Of a stretch of DNA of 64,000 bases, positions 42,970-51,072 are shown one piece after another. The notes beneath the pieces were generated by a model, which saw nothing but the letters and a program-made list of their open reading frames with translations, was not told the DNA's origin and did not search any database. The number at the start of each line of letters is the position of its first letter. Position 1 is the first letter of the stretch. Source of the stretch: Allobosea sp. WAO (GTDB taxonomy: Bacteria > Pseudomonadota > Alphaproteobacteria > Rhizobiales > Beijerinckiaceae); the NCBI RefSeq assembly GCF_001509835.1, contig NZ_JXTJ01000006.1:248001-312000 (forward strand), written 5' to 3'. A program made the position numbers and the translations under genes.

Positions 42970-44403
42970 TCAGATCGCCATGCGGTGCGAGACGTTCTTG
43001 ATGATCGTGTAGTGCGAAAGCCCCTCGGCGCCGCCCTCGCGGCCATAGCCGCTGTCCTTGACGCCGCCGAACGGCACCTCGGCGACCGAGGCCTCCAGCG
43101 TGTTGATCGAGACGTTGCCGGCCTCGATCTCGTCGGCGAGACGATCGGCCCGGCTGGCGGAATGGGTGAAGGCGTAGGCGGCGAGGCCGAAGGGCAGGCC
43201 GTTCGCCTTGGCGATCGCATCGTCCAGCGTCGCGACCGGATTGATCACCGCGAGCGGCCCGAACGGCTCCTCGCGCATGACCCTGGCATCGTCAGGCACA
43301 TCGGCGAGCACGGTCACCGGGAAGAAGTAGCCGCGATTGCCGATGCGCTCGCCGCCGGCGAGCACGCGGGCGCCCTTGGCGCGGGCGTCCGCGACCAACG
43401 CCTCCATCGCCTCGATGCGGCGATGATTGGCGACCGGGCCCATCTGCGTCGCGGCGTCGAGGCCGTTGCCGATCACGACGGACCGCGCCTTCTCGGCGAA
43501 GGTCCTGGCGAAGGCCTCGTAGATCGGTTCCTGCACGAAGAAGCGCGTCGGCGAGGTGCAGACCTGGCCGGCATTGCGCGACTTGCGGATTGCCGAGGCC
43601 GTCGCGGCCGCGACCGGATCGACATCGTCGCAGACGATCACCGGGGCATGGCCGCCCAGCTCCATCAGCACCGGCTTCATATGGTCGGCGGCGATCCTGG
43701 TCAGGTGCTTGCCGACCGCGGTCGAGCCGGTGAAGGCGATCAGCCGGGTCTGCTCCTGCGGGATAAGATAGGAGGAGATGTCGGCCGGGATACCGAAGAC
43801 GAGGTTGAACACGCCGGGCGGCAGGCCGGCATCGTGCAAAGCGCGGGCGATGTGGAGCGCGCCGGCCGGCGTCTCCTCGGCTGCCTTGAGGATGATCGAA
43901 CAGCCCGCCGCGAGCGCTCCGGCGATCTTGCGCGCCGGCTGGCTCATGGGGAAGTTCCAGGGCGAAAAGGCCGCAACCATGCCGATCGGCTGGTGCATCA
44001 CCACGTATTTGATGCCGGGCTCGCTCGGGATGACCCTCCCATAGGTGCGCTGGCCCTCGGCTGCGTCCCATTCGAAGAACTCGCAGCCGCGGATCACCTC
44101 GAGCTGGGCTTGGGTGAAGGGCTTGCCGTGCTCGAGCGTGATCGCATGGGCGATCTCGTCGATCCGGGCGCGCATCAACGCCGCGGCCTTGAGCATGATC
44201 TCGCCACGGACCCGCGGCGAGATCCGGCTCCAGACCCTGAAGCCCTCCTTCGCCGCCGCCAGCGCATCGTCGAGATCGGCGCGGCGGGCGACGGGCACGG
44301 CACCGATCACATTCTCATCGGCCGGATTGAGCACCGGCAGGCTGTCGGAGGTCTTGCGCCAGGCGCCGCCGATATAGAGCTGCAGGTCGGGATAGGCGGT
44401 CAT
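42970..44403 (-). CDS. NAD(P)-dependent aldehyde dehydrogenase
   Basis: A 477-residue ALDH superfamily enzyme with catalytic Cys282 (NAGQVCTSP), Glu248 (MELGGHAP), Asn150 (SPWNFPM) and Lys173. The C-terminal block FGGVKDSGYGREGG and the overall pattern are closest to succinate- or ketoglutarate-semialdehyde dehydrogenases. It lacks the CLCGSR-like Cys region I associate with 2-aminomuconate-semialdehyde dehydrogenases. As the first gene of the operon with a semialdehyde-forming dioxygenase, it probably oxidises the ring-fission semialdehyde or a product of it. It is divergent from the LysR gene, with a symmetric operator between. Confidence 0.88.
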   Translation of the reverse strand: MTAYPDLQLYIGGAWRKTSDSLPVLNPADENVIGAVPVARRADLDDALAAAKEGFRVWSRISPRVRGEIMLKAAALMRARIDEIAHAITLEHGKPFTQAQLEVIRGCEFFEWDAAEGQRTYGRVIPSEPGIKYVVMHQPIGMVAAFSPWNFPMSQPARKIAGALAAGCSIILKAAEETPAGALHIARALHDAGLPPGVFNLVFGIPADISSYLIPQEQTRLIAFTGSTAVGKHLTRIAADHMKPVLMELGGHAPVIVCDDVDPVAAATASAIRKSRNAGQVCTSPTRFFVQEPIYEAFARTFAEKARSVVIGNGLDAATQMGPVANHRRIEAMEALVADARAKGARVLAGGERIGNRGYFFPVTVLADVPDDARVMREEPFGPLAVINPVATLDDAIAKANGLPFGLAAYAFTHSASRADRLADEIEAGNVSINTLEASVAEVPFGGVKDSGYGREGGAEGLSHYTIIKNVSHRMAI

Positions 44404-44470
44404 GGAGAGCCTCGAACGGAGCGGCCAATGCGCGATGTCGAGGCAAGATGGCCGCCGTCACGGCTATACG

Positions 44471-44495
44471 GAATTCAGCTTATTTGTCTGAATTC
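44471..44495. promoter_or_regulatory. LysR-type operator of the 3-hydroxyanthranilate operon
   Basis: GAATTCAG, a 9-bp spacer, CTGAATTC: perfect 8-bp arms with LysR-type spacing, between the dehydrogenase start (44403) and the LysR start (44521). GAATTCAG also occurs as a direct repeat at 44490-44497, giving a second half-site. The region is AT-rich compared with its surroundings. Confidence 0.65.
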
Positions 44496-44520
44496 AGATG
44501 ATATGCTTATGAATTATCGC

Positions 44521-45429
44521 ATGGCAGTCACCTTGCGACAGATCCAGGCCTTCCTCGCCGTCGCCGAGCTCGGCACCTTCACCAAGGCGGCGGAACGACT
44601 GCACATGGCACAGCCGGCGCTGTCGCAGCTCGTGCGCGAACTCGAACACGCGCTCGGCATCCGCCTGTTCGACCGCACGACGCGCCGGGTCGAGCTGACC
44701 GAAGGCGGTCGCGAATTCCAGGGTGCGTCGGCGAAGATCGTCCACGATCTCGACCTCGCCATCCAGAACGCCAACGACCTCGCCGAGCGTCGGCGCGGCC
44801 GGATCACCGTCGCTGCCCCGCCATTGCTGGCGGCGGCGATCCTGCCCGAGGCGATCGCGGAGATGCGCGAACGCTTTCACGGTATTCAGGTCGGGGTGCT
44901 CGATGCGCGCACCGACACGATCATCGAGGCTGTCAGGACAAGCCGGGCCGATTGCGGGCTCGGCACATTCGCGGCGGTCGAGGACGGTATCGAGCGCATC
45001 CCGATGGCGCGCGACAATCTGATGTTGTTCTGCAGCCCCGGCAGCCGCTTTGCCGGTGCGGCGGTCGACTGGAGAGAGCTGCGGGACGAGCCGCTGATCG
45101 CCTTGACGCGCGACAGCGGCATTCGGCTCCTGGTCGAGGTCGCCTTTGAGACCGTCGGCATCCCGCTGGTGCCGGCCTATGAGGTGTCGCAGATCACCAC
45201 CGCGCTGGCCTTGGTCGAAGCGCGGCTCGGCGTTGCCGTGCTCCCGACCTATGCGCGCGCCGCCGCGCCGCATCGCAGGATCGTCGCCCGGCCCCTGTCA
45301 AATCCGGCGATCGCCCGGGATATCGTGATGATCCGGCCGAGCGGTCGCTCGATATCGCCCGCGCTGGCTGCGTTCGAGGCGATCCTGCGGCGCTATGCTC
45401 GCCGCCTCGCGCCGACCGATGTCGACTGA
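44521..45429 (+). CDS. LysR-family regulator of the 3-hydroxyanthranilate operon
   Basis: A 302-residue LysR protein: VTLRQIQAFLAVAELGTFTKAAERLHMAQPALSQLVRELEHALG as HTH, then LFDRTTRRVELTEGG and effector domain motifs ITVAAPPLLAAAILP and DCGLGTF. The start may be ATG 44503, 44509 or 44521; the last fits the family best. It is divergent from the ten-gene catabolic/transport operon and has a perfect inverted repeat in the shared promoter region. It is most likely the activator that senses the substrate or a pathway intermediate. Confidence 0.9.
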   Translation: MAVTLRQIQAFLAVAELGTFTKAAERLHMAQPALSQLVRELEHALGIRLFDRTTRRVELTEGGREFQGASAKIVHDLDLAIQNANDLAERRRGRITVAAPPLLAAAILPEAIAEMRERFHGIQVGVLDARTDTIIEAVRTSRADCGLGTFAAVEDGIERIPMARDNLMLFCSPGSRFAGAAVDWRELRDEPLIALTRDSGIRLLVEVAFETVGIPLVPAYEVSQITTALALVEARLGVAVLPTYARAAAPHRRIVARPLSNPAIARDIVMIRPSGRSISPALAAFEAILRRYARRLAPTDVD

Positions 45430-45535
45430 AGGCGGCGATGGGCAGTGACGTCTAGCCGTACAGCAGGAGCTCTCCGTTGAATCGGCTTCGCCGCCGAGAA
45501 CGCCCCGCCGCAAGGCGACGGAGCGTTTCATGCGA

Positions 45536-46420
45536 TCAGATCAGGTTGTTCTCGGCCAGGAACTGGCGCGCGACCTCTTCGATCGGGGTCTTGTCGACAT
45601 CGACCTTGGCGTTGAGCGCCTGCAGGATCTCATCGGAAAGCTTGCCGGAGAGCGCGTTGAGCGTCGCTTCGAGAGCCGGATTGGCCTTGAGCGCTTCGGC
45701 TCGCACGACCGGAACGGCGGCGTAGTTAGGGAAGAATTCCTTGTCGTCGGCGAGCACGCGGAACTTGAAGGCCTGGATGCGTCCGTCGGTGGCGAAGACC
45801 AGGGCGGCGTCGACCTGGGAATCACGCAGCGCCTGATAGGTCAGTCCGGAATCCATCGATTTGAGGTTCGCGCGGCCAGCCTTGAAGTCATAGGCCGTCT
45901 GGAGGCCCGGCAGCCCGTCGGGACGCCCGGAGAATTCGGCATTGACGGCGATGCTCAGTGGCTTCTTGGCGTTGAAGGCAGCAGCGAGATCCGACAGCGT
46001 CTTGATCGAAACCGTCTTGGGATCGTCGGCGCGGACCGCGAGAGCATAGGTGTTGTTGGCGCTAGAAGGCTGCAGCCAGGTCAGGCCGAGCTTGGCGTCG
46101 AGTTCCTTGACGCGCTGATAGGTGTCCTTGGCACTCAGGCGCTCATTGATCTTGTTGTAGGTGACGAGCGAGGTGCCGGTGTACTCCCAGTAGACGTCGA
46201 TCTGGCCGCCGATCTGGGCATCGCGTAGCACCTGCGAGCCGAGACCGTCGCGCTTGTCGACCTCGAAGCCCTTCTTCTTGAGTAACTGCGCGGTGACCTC
46301 CGCGAGCAGCAACTGCTCGGTGTAGTTCTTGCCACCGACGACGATGGGCTTGGCCTGCACGGGCAGCGCCCAGAGGGTGGCGAGCGCGGCCACGGCGAAA
46401 ATGCGCGACGAAGGCTTCAT
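45536..46420 (-). CDS. Quaternary-amine ABC transporter substrate-binding protein (OpuC/YehZ type)
   Basis: A 294-residue periplasmic protein with a Sec signal peptide (MKPSSRIFAVAALATLWALPVQA). Signatures are VVGGKNYTEQLLLAEVTAQLL, IDVYWEYTGTSLVTYNK and the late FFPNYAAVPVVR, typical of glycine betaine/choline/carnitine binding proteins of the OpuC/OsmX group. In that group an aromatic cage binds the trimethylammonium; Tyr, Trp and Phe residues are available in these motifs. It is the last gene of a four-gene leftward operon with two permeases and an ATPase. The role may be osmoprotection or catabolite uptake. A hairpin-like sequence (about 45499-45527) after the stop may terminate the operon. 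Confidence 0.9.
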   Translation of the reverse strand: MKPSSRIFAVAALATLWALPVQAKPIVVGGKNYTEQLLLAEVTAQLLKKKGFEVDKRDGLGSQVLRDAQIGGQIDVYWEYTGTSLVTYNKINERLSAKDTYQRVKELDAKLGLTWLQPSSANNTYALAVRADDPKTVSIKTLSDLAAAFNAKKPLSIAVNAEFSGRPDGLPGLQTAYDFKAGRANLKSMDSGLTYQALRDSQVDAALVFATDGRIQAFKFRVLADDKEFFPNYAAVPVVRAEALKANPALEATLNALSGKLSDEILQALNAKVDVDKTPIEEVARQFLAENNLI

Positions 46421-46461
46421 GCCTGGTCTCCTTGAAGCTACGGGGGGAAAGGCCGGAAGGG

Positions 46462-47199
46462 TCAGCGCAACGGGTTGACCCCTCGGGGGATGGTCCAGAA
46501 TTGGAGCTGGGCCATGATGAAATCGATCAGGACCGCCAGCAGGGCGGTGGGGATGGCGCCGGCGAGCATGGTGCCGAACTCGTTCAGCGCGATGCCGGTG
46601 AAGATCAGTTCACCCAGCCCGCCGCCGCCGATCAGGAAGGCCAGCGGCACGGTGCCGACATTGATCGCGAGCGCGGTGCGGATGCCGGTGTAGATCACGA
46701 ACAGGCTGTTCGGCAGCTCGACCTGGAGCAGCGTGTGGCGGGCCGAAAGGCCCATGCCGCGCGCCGCCTCGAGCAGATGCGGCGGCACGGCGCGCAGGCC
46801 CGCCATCGTATTGCTGACGATCGGCAGCAGGGACGCCACGAACAGCGCGAAGATCGCCGAGCCGTTGCCGATGCCGAGCAGGCTCATCGCCAAGGCCAGA
46901 ACGGCGAGCGTCGGGATCGTCGCCCCGACATTGAGCACCTGCAACGCCATGTCACCGAGCCGGCGAAAGCGCGGCCGGGTGAGCAGGACGCCGAGGGGCA
47001 CGCCGAGCAGGATCGCGGCGCCGCCCGACAGGGCGACCAGCTCGATGTGCTGCCAGCCGAGAAAGGCGATGTCGTCCCATTTCTCAAGCAGGCCCGGCAG
47101 CAGGCCGCCGGCCCAGGCCCAGGCGCCGAGCAGGAAGACGGCGAGATGGACTCCATTGCGGCGCAGCCGGGTCAGCATGGGCAAAACGCCGTCAGCCAT
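46462..47199 (-). CDS. ABC permease of the quaternary-amine importer
   Basis: A 245-residue permease with about six helices and the binding-protein-dependent transport motif AARGMGLSARHTLLQVELPNSLFVI (EAA loop) typical of OpuCB/OpuCD proteins; VLNVGATIPTLAVLALAMSLLGIG is the other recognisable segment. It ends 41 bp before the binding-protein gene and overlaps the ATPase gene by 8 bp. Confidence 0.9.
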   Translation of the reverse strand: MADGVLPMLTRLRRNGVHLAVFLLGAWAWAGGLLPGLLEKWDDIAFLGWQHIELVALSGGAAILLGVPLGVLLTRPRFRRLGDMALQVLNVGATIPTLAVLALAMSLLGIGNGSAIFALFVASLLPIVSNTMAGLRAVPPHLLEAARGMGLSARHTLLQVELPNSLFVIYTGIRTALAINVGTVPLAFLIGGGGLGELIFTGIALNEFGTMLAGAIPTALLAVLIDFIMAQLQFWTIPRGVNPLR

Positions 47200-48304
47200 C
47201 CCGGTAGGTCTCCGAGAGCAGGCGCGTCATGCCGCGCAGAGTGACATAGCCGACGAACATGCCGTCCTCGTCGACGCAGGCGAGCCAGGAGACGTCATGG
47301 CGGAACATGGTCGAGACCGCGGTGCGCAGATCCTCATGCGGCTTGATCGTCGTCGGCAGGGTCTCGTGGTTCTCGCCGACCAGTCCGCTGGCGCCACGCG
47401 CCGCCTGGAGCGAGACATAGCCGCGCGCTCGCCCGCGCGGCCCGACCATCACGATCGCCTGGTGGCCGTGTTCTTCCATGGTCGATACCGCCTGCTTCAG
47501 GCTGTCGGCGGCCCGGACGCGTGGCGGATCGGCCAGCATGGCGTCGCGCACCGTCAGCAATTGCAGGCGCTTCAGCGTCCGGTCGCCGCCGACGAAATCG
47601 GAGACGAAACTGCTCGCCGGGTGGGCGAGGATGTTGTCCGGAGTATCGAACTGGACCAGCCTGCCATCCTTGAAGATCGCGATCCGGTCGGCCATTTTCA
47701 CGGCCTCGTCGATGTCGTGGCTGACGAACAAGATCGTCTTGCGGATCTGCGCCTGCATCTTCAGGAACTCGTCCTGGATGATCACCCGGTTGATCGGGTC
47801 GATGGCGCCGAAGGGTTCGTCCATCAGCAGGACCGGCGGATCGGCGGCGATGGCGCGCAGCACGCCGATGCGCTGCTGCTGCCCGCCCGAAAGCTCCCGC
47901 GGATAGCGGTGCAGGAAGGCGCCGGGCTCGAGCGCGACCATGTCGAGCAACTCCGCCGCCCGCTCACGCGATTTGCGCCGGTCCCAGCCGAGGATGTCGG
48001 GGACGATGCAGATATTGTCCTCGACGGTCTTGTTCGGGAACAGGCCGATCTGCTGGATGACGTAGCCGATGCTGCGCCGCAGCTGCGTGACGTCGCAATC
48101 ATTCGTGCTGCGGCCGTCGATCAGGATGTCGCCCGAGCTCGGCTCGATCAGCCGGTTGACCATCTTCATCGTCGTCGTCTTGCCGCAGCCGGAAGGGCCG
48201 AGCAGGACGCAGATCTCGCCCTCGGGCACTTCCAGCGACACGCGGTCCACGGCAGGCGTGGTGCTGCCGGCGAAGGTCTTGCTGACCTGGTGCAGTCTGA
48301 TCAT
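47192..48304 (-). CDS. Quaternary-amine ABC transporter ATPase with CBS domains
   Basis: A 370-residue ATPase of the ProV/OpuCA type: Walker A GPSGCGKTT, signature LSGGQQQRIGVLRA, Walker B VLLMDEPFGAIDP and H-loop VSHDIDEA. The C-terminal ~110 residues form a tandem CBS domain pair (LLTVRDAMLADPPRVRAADS and THE later DLRTAVSTMFRHDVSWLACVDEDGMFVGYVTL). In OpuA such domains sense ionic strength, so gating by osmotic conditions is possible here. ATG 48304 overlaps the stop of the upstream permease as ATGA. Confidence 0.92.
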   Translation of the reverse strand: MIRLHQVSKTFAGSTTPAVDRVSLEVPEGEICVLLGPSGCGKTTTMKMVNRLIEPSSGDILIDGRSTNDCDVTQLRRSIGYVIQQIGLFPNKTVEDNICIVPDILGWDRRKSRERAAELLDMVALEPGAFLHRYPRELSGGQQQRIGVLRAIAADPPVLLMDEPFGAIDPINRVIIQDEFLKMQAQIRKTILFVSHDIDEAVKMADRIAIFKDGRLVQFDTPDNILAHPASSFVSDFVGGDRTLKRLQLLTVRDAMLADPPRVRAADSLKQAVSTMEEHGHQAIVMVGPRGRARGYVSLQAARGASGLVGENHETLPTTIKPHEDLRTAVSTMFRHDVSWLACVDEDGMFVGYVTLRGMTRLLSETYRDG

Positions 48305-48954
48305 CTGGTCCTCAATCCCGGTGAGGTGAGCTTCCGCTGCAGCCACAGCAGGGCGAGGTCGGCGACGACGGCGAGCAGGCTGACGGCGAGCGCTCCGGTG
48401 ATGAGTTGGCGCGGGTCGGTCTGGCTGATGCCGCGCGAGATGAAGGTGCCGAGTCCGCCGGCGCCGATATAGGCGGCGATCGCGGTGACCCCGATGTTCA
48501 TCACCACTGCGAGCCGCACGCCGGTCATGATCACCGGCAGGGCGAGCGGCAGCTCGACCTCCCGCAGTCTCTGGCCTCTGGTCAAGCCCATGCCGCGCGC
48601 AGCTTCTCGCAGGGCCGGGTCAAGATTGCGGATCGCTGCGTATGTATTCCGGATAATCGGGAGCTGTGAGTAGAGTAATACTGCGATCACCGCCGGCAGA
48701 TAGCCGATCCCGTGGCCGACCAGCGAGAGCAGCGGGATCATCATCCCGAACAGCGCGATCGACGGGATGGTGATCAGCATCGACGCGACATAGAGCACGC
48801 CATCCGCCATGCGCCGGTTCTGGCTGATCGCGATGCCGATCGGCACACCGGTGAGGATGGCCAGAGCGACCGCGACGCCGACGATGGCGACGTGCTCGCC
48901 GGTCCGGGTGACGATGAGCCCCCAGTTCGAAATGATGTAATTGAGAATGTCCAT
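48301..48954 (-). CDS. ABC permease of the quaternary-amine importer (first gene)
   Basis: A 217-residue permease with five to six helices: IVGVAVALAILTGVPIGIAISQN, LITIPSIALFGMMIPLLSLVG and the EAA loop REAARGMGLTRGQRLREVELPLALPVIMTGVRLA. ATG 48954 is chosen; an upstream in-frame ATG would give a hydrophilic extension. It is the first gene of the operon and is divergent from the asparagine synthase gene across a 277-bp AT-rich region. Confidence 0.9.
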   Translation of the reverse strand: MDILNYIISNWGLIVTRTGEHVAIVGVAVALAILTGVPIGIAISQNRRMADGVLYVASMLITIPSIALFGMMIPLLSLVGHGIGYLPAVIAVLLYSQLPIIRNTYAAIRNLDPALREAARGMGLTRGQRLREVELPLALPVIMTGVRLAVVMNIGVTAIAAYIGAGGLGTFISRGISQTDPRQLITGALAVSLLAVVADLALLWLQRKLTSPGLRTR

Positions 48955-49071
48955 TGCGTTGCCGCGGCTTTTAGAGCAGCCTATCGGGCGTTGGCAACCC
49001 ATTTGGAGAATTTTTGTATGATTTTTCTATAGTCATTGCTGGATATGGCTATTCTCTGAATCTTTCTGACG

Positions 49072-49132
49072 CATAATATTTATTATGATAATGACGAATG
49101 CATGCCTTTTATGTCTGAAATTTAATTTCAGA
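49072..49132. promoter_or_regulatory. AT-rich divergent control region with two inverted repeats
   Basis: cataat-N4-attatg (49072-49087) and tctgaaat-tta-atttcaga (49114-49132) lie in the 277-bp AT-rich gap between the amine importer and asparagine synthase genes. The second is a perfect 8-bp repeat 100 bp before the asnB start. They are probable binding sites for unknown regulators. The low GC stands out from the rest of the window. Confidence 0.5.
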
Positions 49133-49231
49133 ATTCAGCACATAAACTCTTTGATGAAACCTTGCGACCTTTCGCGCGTGGCACATCTCGGTGTCCGCTG
49201 ACGTGAAAGGCGCCAATGAAAAGGACGTTTC

Positions 49232-50761
49232 ATGTGTGGCTTCGTGTGCCTGTGGGAGATCGATGACCAGGGCGGGGCGCTGATCGCAGCGATGCTCTCG
49301 CGGCTCGGGCATCGCGGCCCCGATGCGACCGAGATCGCCCGGCTGGGCGGGGCTCCGGCGGTGATGGGCCATTGCCGGCTCTCGATCATTGGAGCGGAGA
49401 ATGGCCGCCAGCCCATTCGGGCGGACGAGGAAATGCTTGTCGCCAATGGGGAGATCTATAATCACGAGGACTTGAGGGCGATCCTCGGCACGGAGATCTT
49501 CGATACGGCGAGCGACAGCGAAACTATTCTTCATCTCTTTCGCAGTGGCGCGCAGCGCTGGGTCAGCCGGCTCGACGGGATGTTCGCCTTCGTCCTGGCG
49601 ACGCCGGACCGGATCATCGCGGCGCGCGATCCGCTCGGGATCAAGCCGCTCTACATGGCCCGTCGTGGGAAAGGCCTGGCCTTCGCCTCCGAGCTGAAGG
49701 CCTTTGACGGCCTCGGCTTCGATGAGATCAGCGCGATCCGACCCGGCTCGCTGTTCGATAGCCGGAGCGGGCTGCGGCAATGGTACCGCGTCCCGTCAGG
49801 CGCGGCCAAGGCCGAGCCGGGCATCGATGTCGACGCCGTGGCGGGTGAACTGCGCCTCGGCCTCGAAGACGCGGTAGCGAAATGGATGGTCGCCGATGTC
49901 GAGGTCGGCTCGTTCCTGTCCGGGGGGCTCGACAGCTCCATCATCGCGGCGCTTGCGCAGAAGATCAGGGTCAATGCGGGGCAGGGGCCGCTCAAGACCT
50001 TCGCCGTCGGCACGGCGGGCTCCTCCGATCTGGTCGCGGCGCGACGCGTCGCCGAGCATATCGGCAGCGACCATCATGAGCTGGTTTTCTCGGCGCAGGA
50101 CGTCGCCGACAACTTGCCCCATGTGATCTACCATCTCGAAAGCGCCGATGCCGACCTCGTCCGCAGCGCCGTCCCGACCCTGTTCGCCGCCAGGCTGGCA
50201 CGCGCCCATGTCAAGGCCGTCCTGACCGGGGAGGGGGCTGACGAGCTCTTCGCCGGTTACGCCTATCATCACGGCTATGTCGATGAGCCGCGCGCGCTCG
50301 CCGACGAGCTGACGCGCAGCCTCGGCACCATGCACAACATCAACCTGCAGAGGGTCGACCGGATGACCATGGCGGAATCCCTGGAGGCGCGGACCCCGTT
50401 CCTCGACCGGGATCTCATCGCCTTCGCCCAGTCCGTCCCCGCGGAGCTCAAGCTGCGTCGGACCGACCCGGAGATCGTGGAATCGACGGGGCGGACCACC
50501 GAGAAATGGCTGCTGCGCAAGGCCTGCGCCGACCTGCTGCCGGACGATCTCGTCTGGCGCAAGAAGGCGCAGTTCGACGAAGGCTCGGGAACCGTGGACG
50601 CGCTGCGGCAGGCGCTTCGGATCCTGACCGGCGCCACATGTGAGGTCGGACAGGAGCGCGAGGCCGCGTTGTATCGCGAGATCCTGAAGCGCCGCTTCCG
50701 CGATCCCGGCATGATCCTGAGCCAGGCCGGTCGGTGGAATGCCAACCGCATCGCCGCGTGA
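49232..50761 (+). CDS. asnB: Glutamine-hydrolysing asparagine synthase
   Basis: The 509-residue enzyme makes asparagine from aspartate with ATP and glutamine. The N-terminal class II amidotransferase domain begins MCGFVCLWE, so Cys2 becomes the catalytic N-terminal nucleophile; LSRLGHRGPDATE, VMGHCRLSIIG and NGEIYNHEDLR are typical. The C-terminal synthetase domain has the PP-loop SFLSGGLDSS (about 227-236) and TGEGADELFAGYAYH. It is a little shorter than E. coli AsnB (554). It stands alone, divergent from the amine importer. Some paralogues amidate other substrates; asparagine is the default call. Confidence 0.9.
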   Translation: MCGFVCLWEIDDQGGALIAAMLSRLGHRGPDATEIARLGGAPAVMGHCRLSIIGAENGRQPIRADEEMLVANGEIYNHEDLRAILGTEIFDTASDSETILHLFRSGAQRWVSRLDGMFAFVLATPDRIIAARDPLGIKPLYMARRGKGLAFASELKAFDGLGFDEISAIRPGSLFDSRSGLRQWYRVPSGAAKAEPGIDVDAVAGELRLGLEDAVAKWMVADVEVGSFLSGGLDSSIIAALAQKIRVNAGQGPLKTFAVGTAGSSDLVAARRVAEHIGSDHHELVFSAQDVADNLPHVIYHLESADADLVRSAVPTLFAARLARAHVKAVLTGEGADELFAGYAYHHGYVDEPRALADELTRSLGTMHNINLQRVDRMTMAESLEARTPFLDRDLIAFAQSVPAELKLRRTDPEIVESTGRTTEKWLLRKACADLLPDDLVWRKKAQFDEGSGTVDALRQALRILTGATCEVGQEREAALYREILKRRFRDPGMILSQAGRWNANRIAA

Positions 50762-51072
50762 AGCGAGGGCTGGCCATCGTGATCGACTGCCGCCGGGCCA
50801 AGACCTCGCGGCCTGACCAGTCGACCACCGCAGCCTGACAATCAGCGTGGCGTGGGATGGTCGAGCGTGGGCTGGAGGGCGGCGGTCGAACGCGGAGTCG
50901 CGGCTATCGAGGCAGGCCGCCGCACGAGGTTAATATGACGTGAGCCCAGTGTGGCGTATCGCCGCAATTGGGGATACTGTGCTCGTGCCTGCCGTCGGAG
51001 ATCACGGTCCCTTCGCAGGCAAAGTGGAGACGTGATGGTTCGATAACGCCCATTAAAGCAGGCGTCCCGTAC
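50762..51072. other. Intergenic region with no recognisable gene
   Basis: About 310 bp between asnB and the coiled-coil gene. I see no convincing frame, promoter or terminator. A 7-bp complementary pair (gcacgag at 50922, ctcgtgc at 50982) encloses 53 bp and may be chance. Confidence 0.5.
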
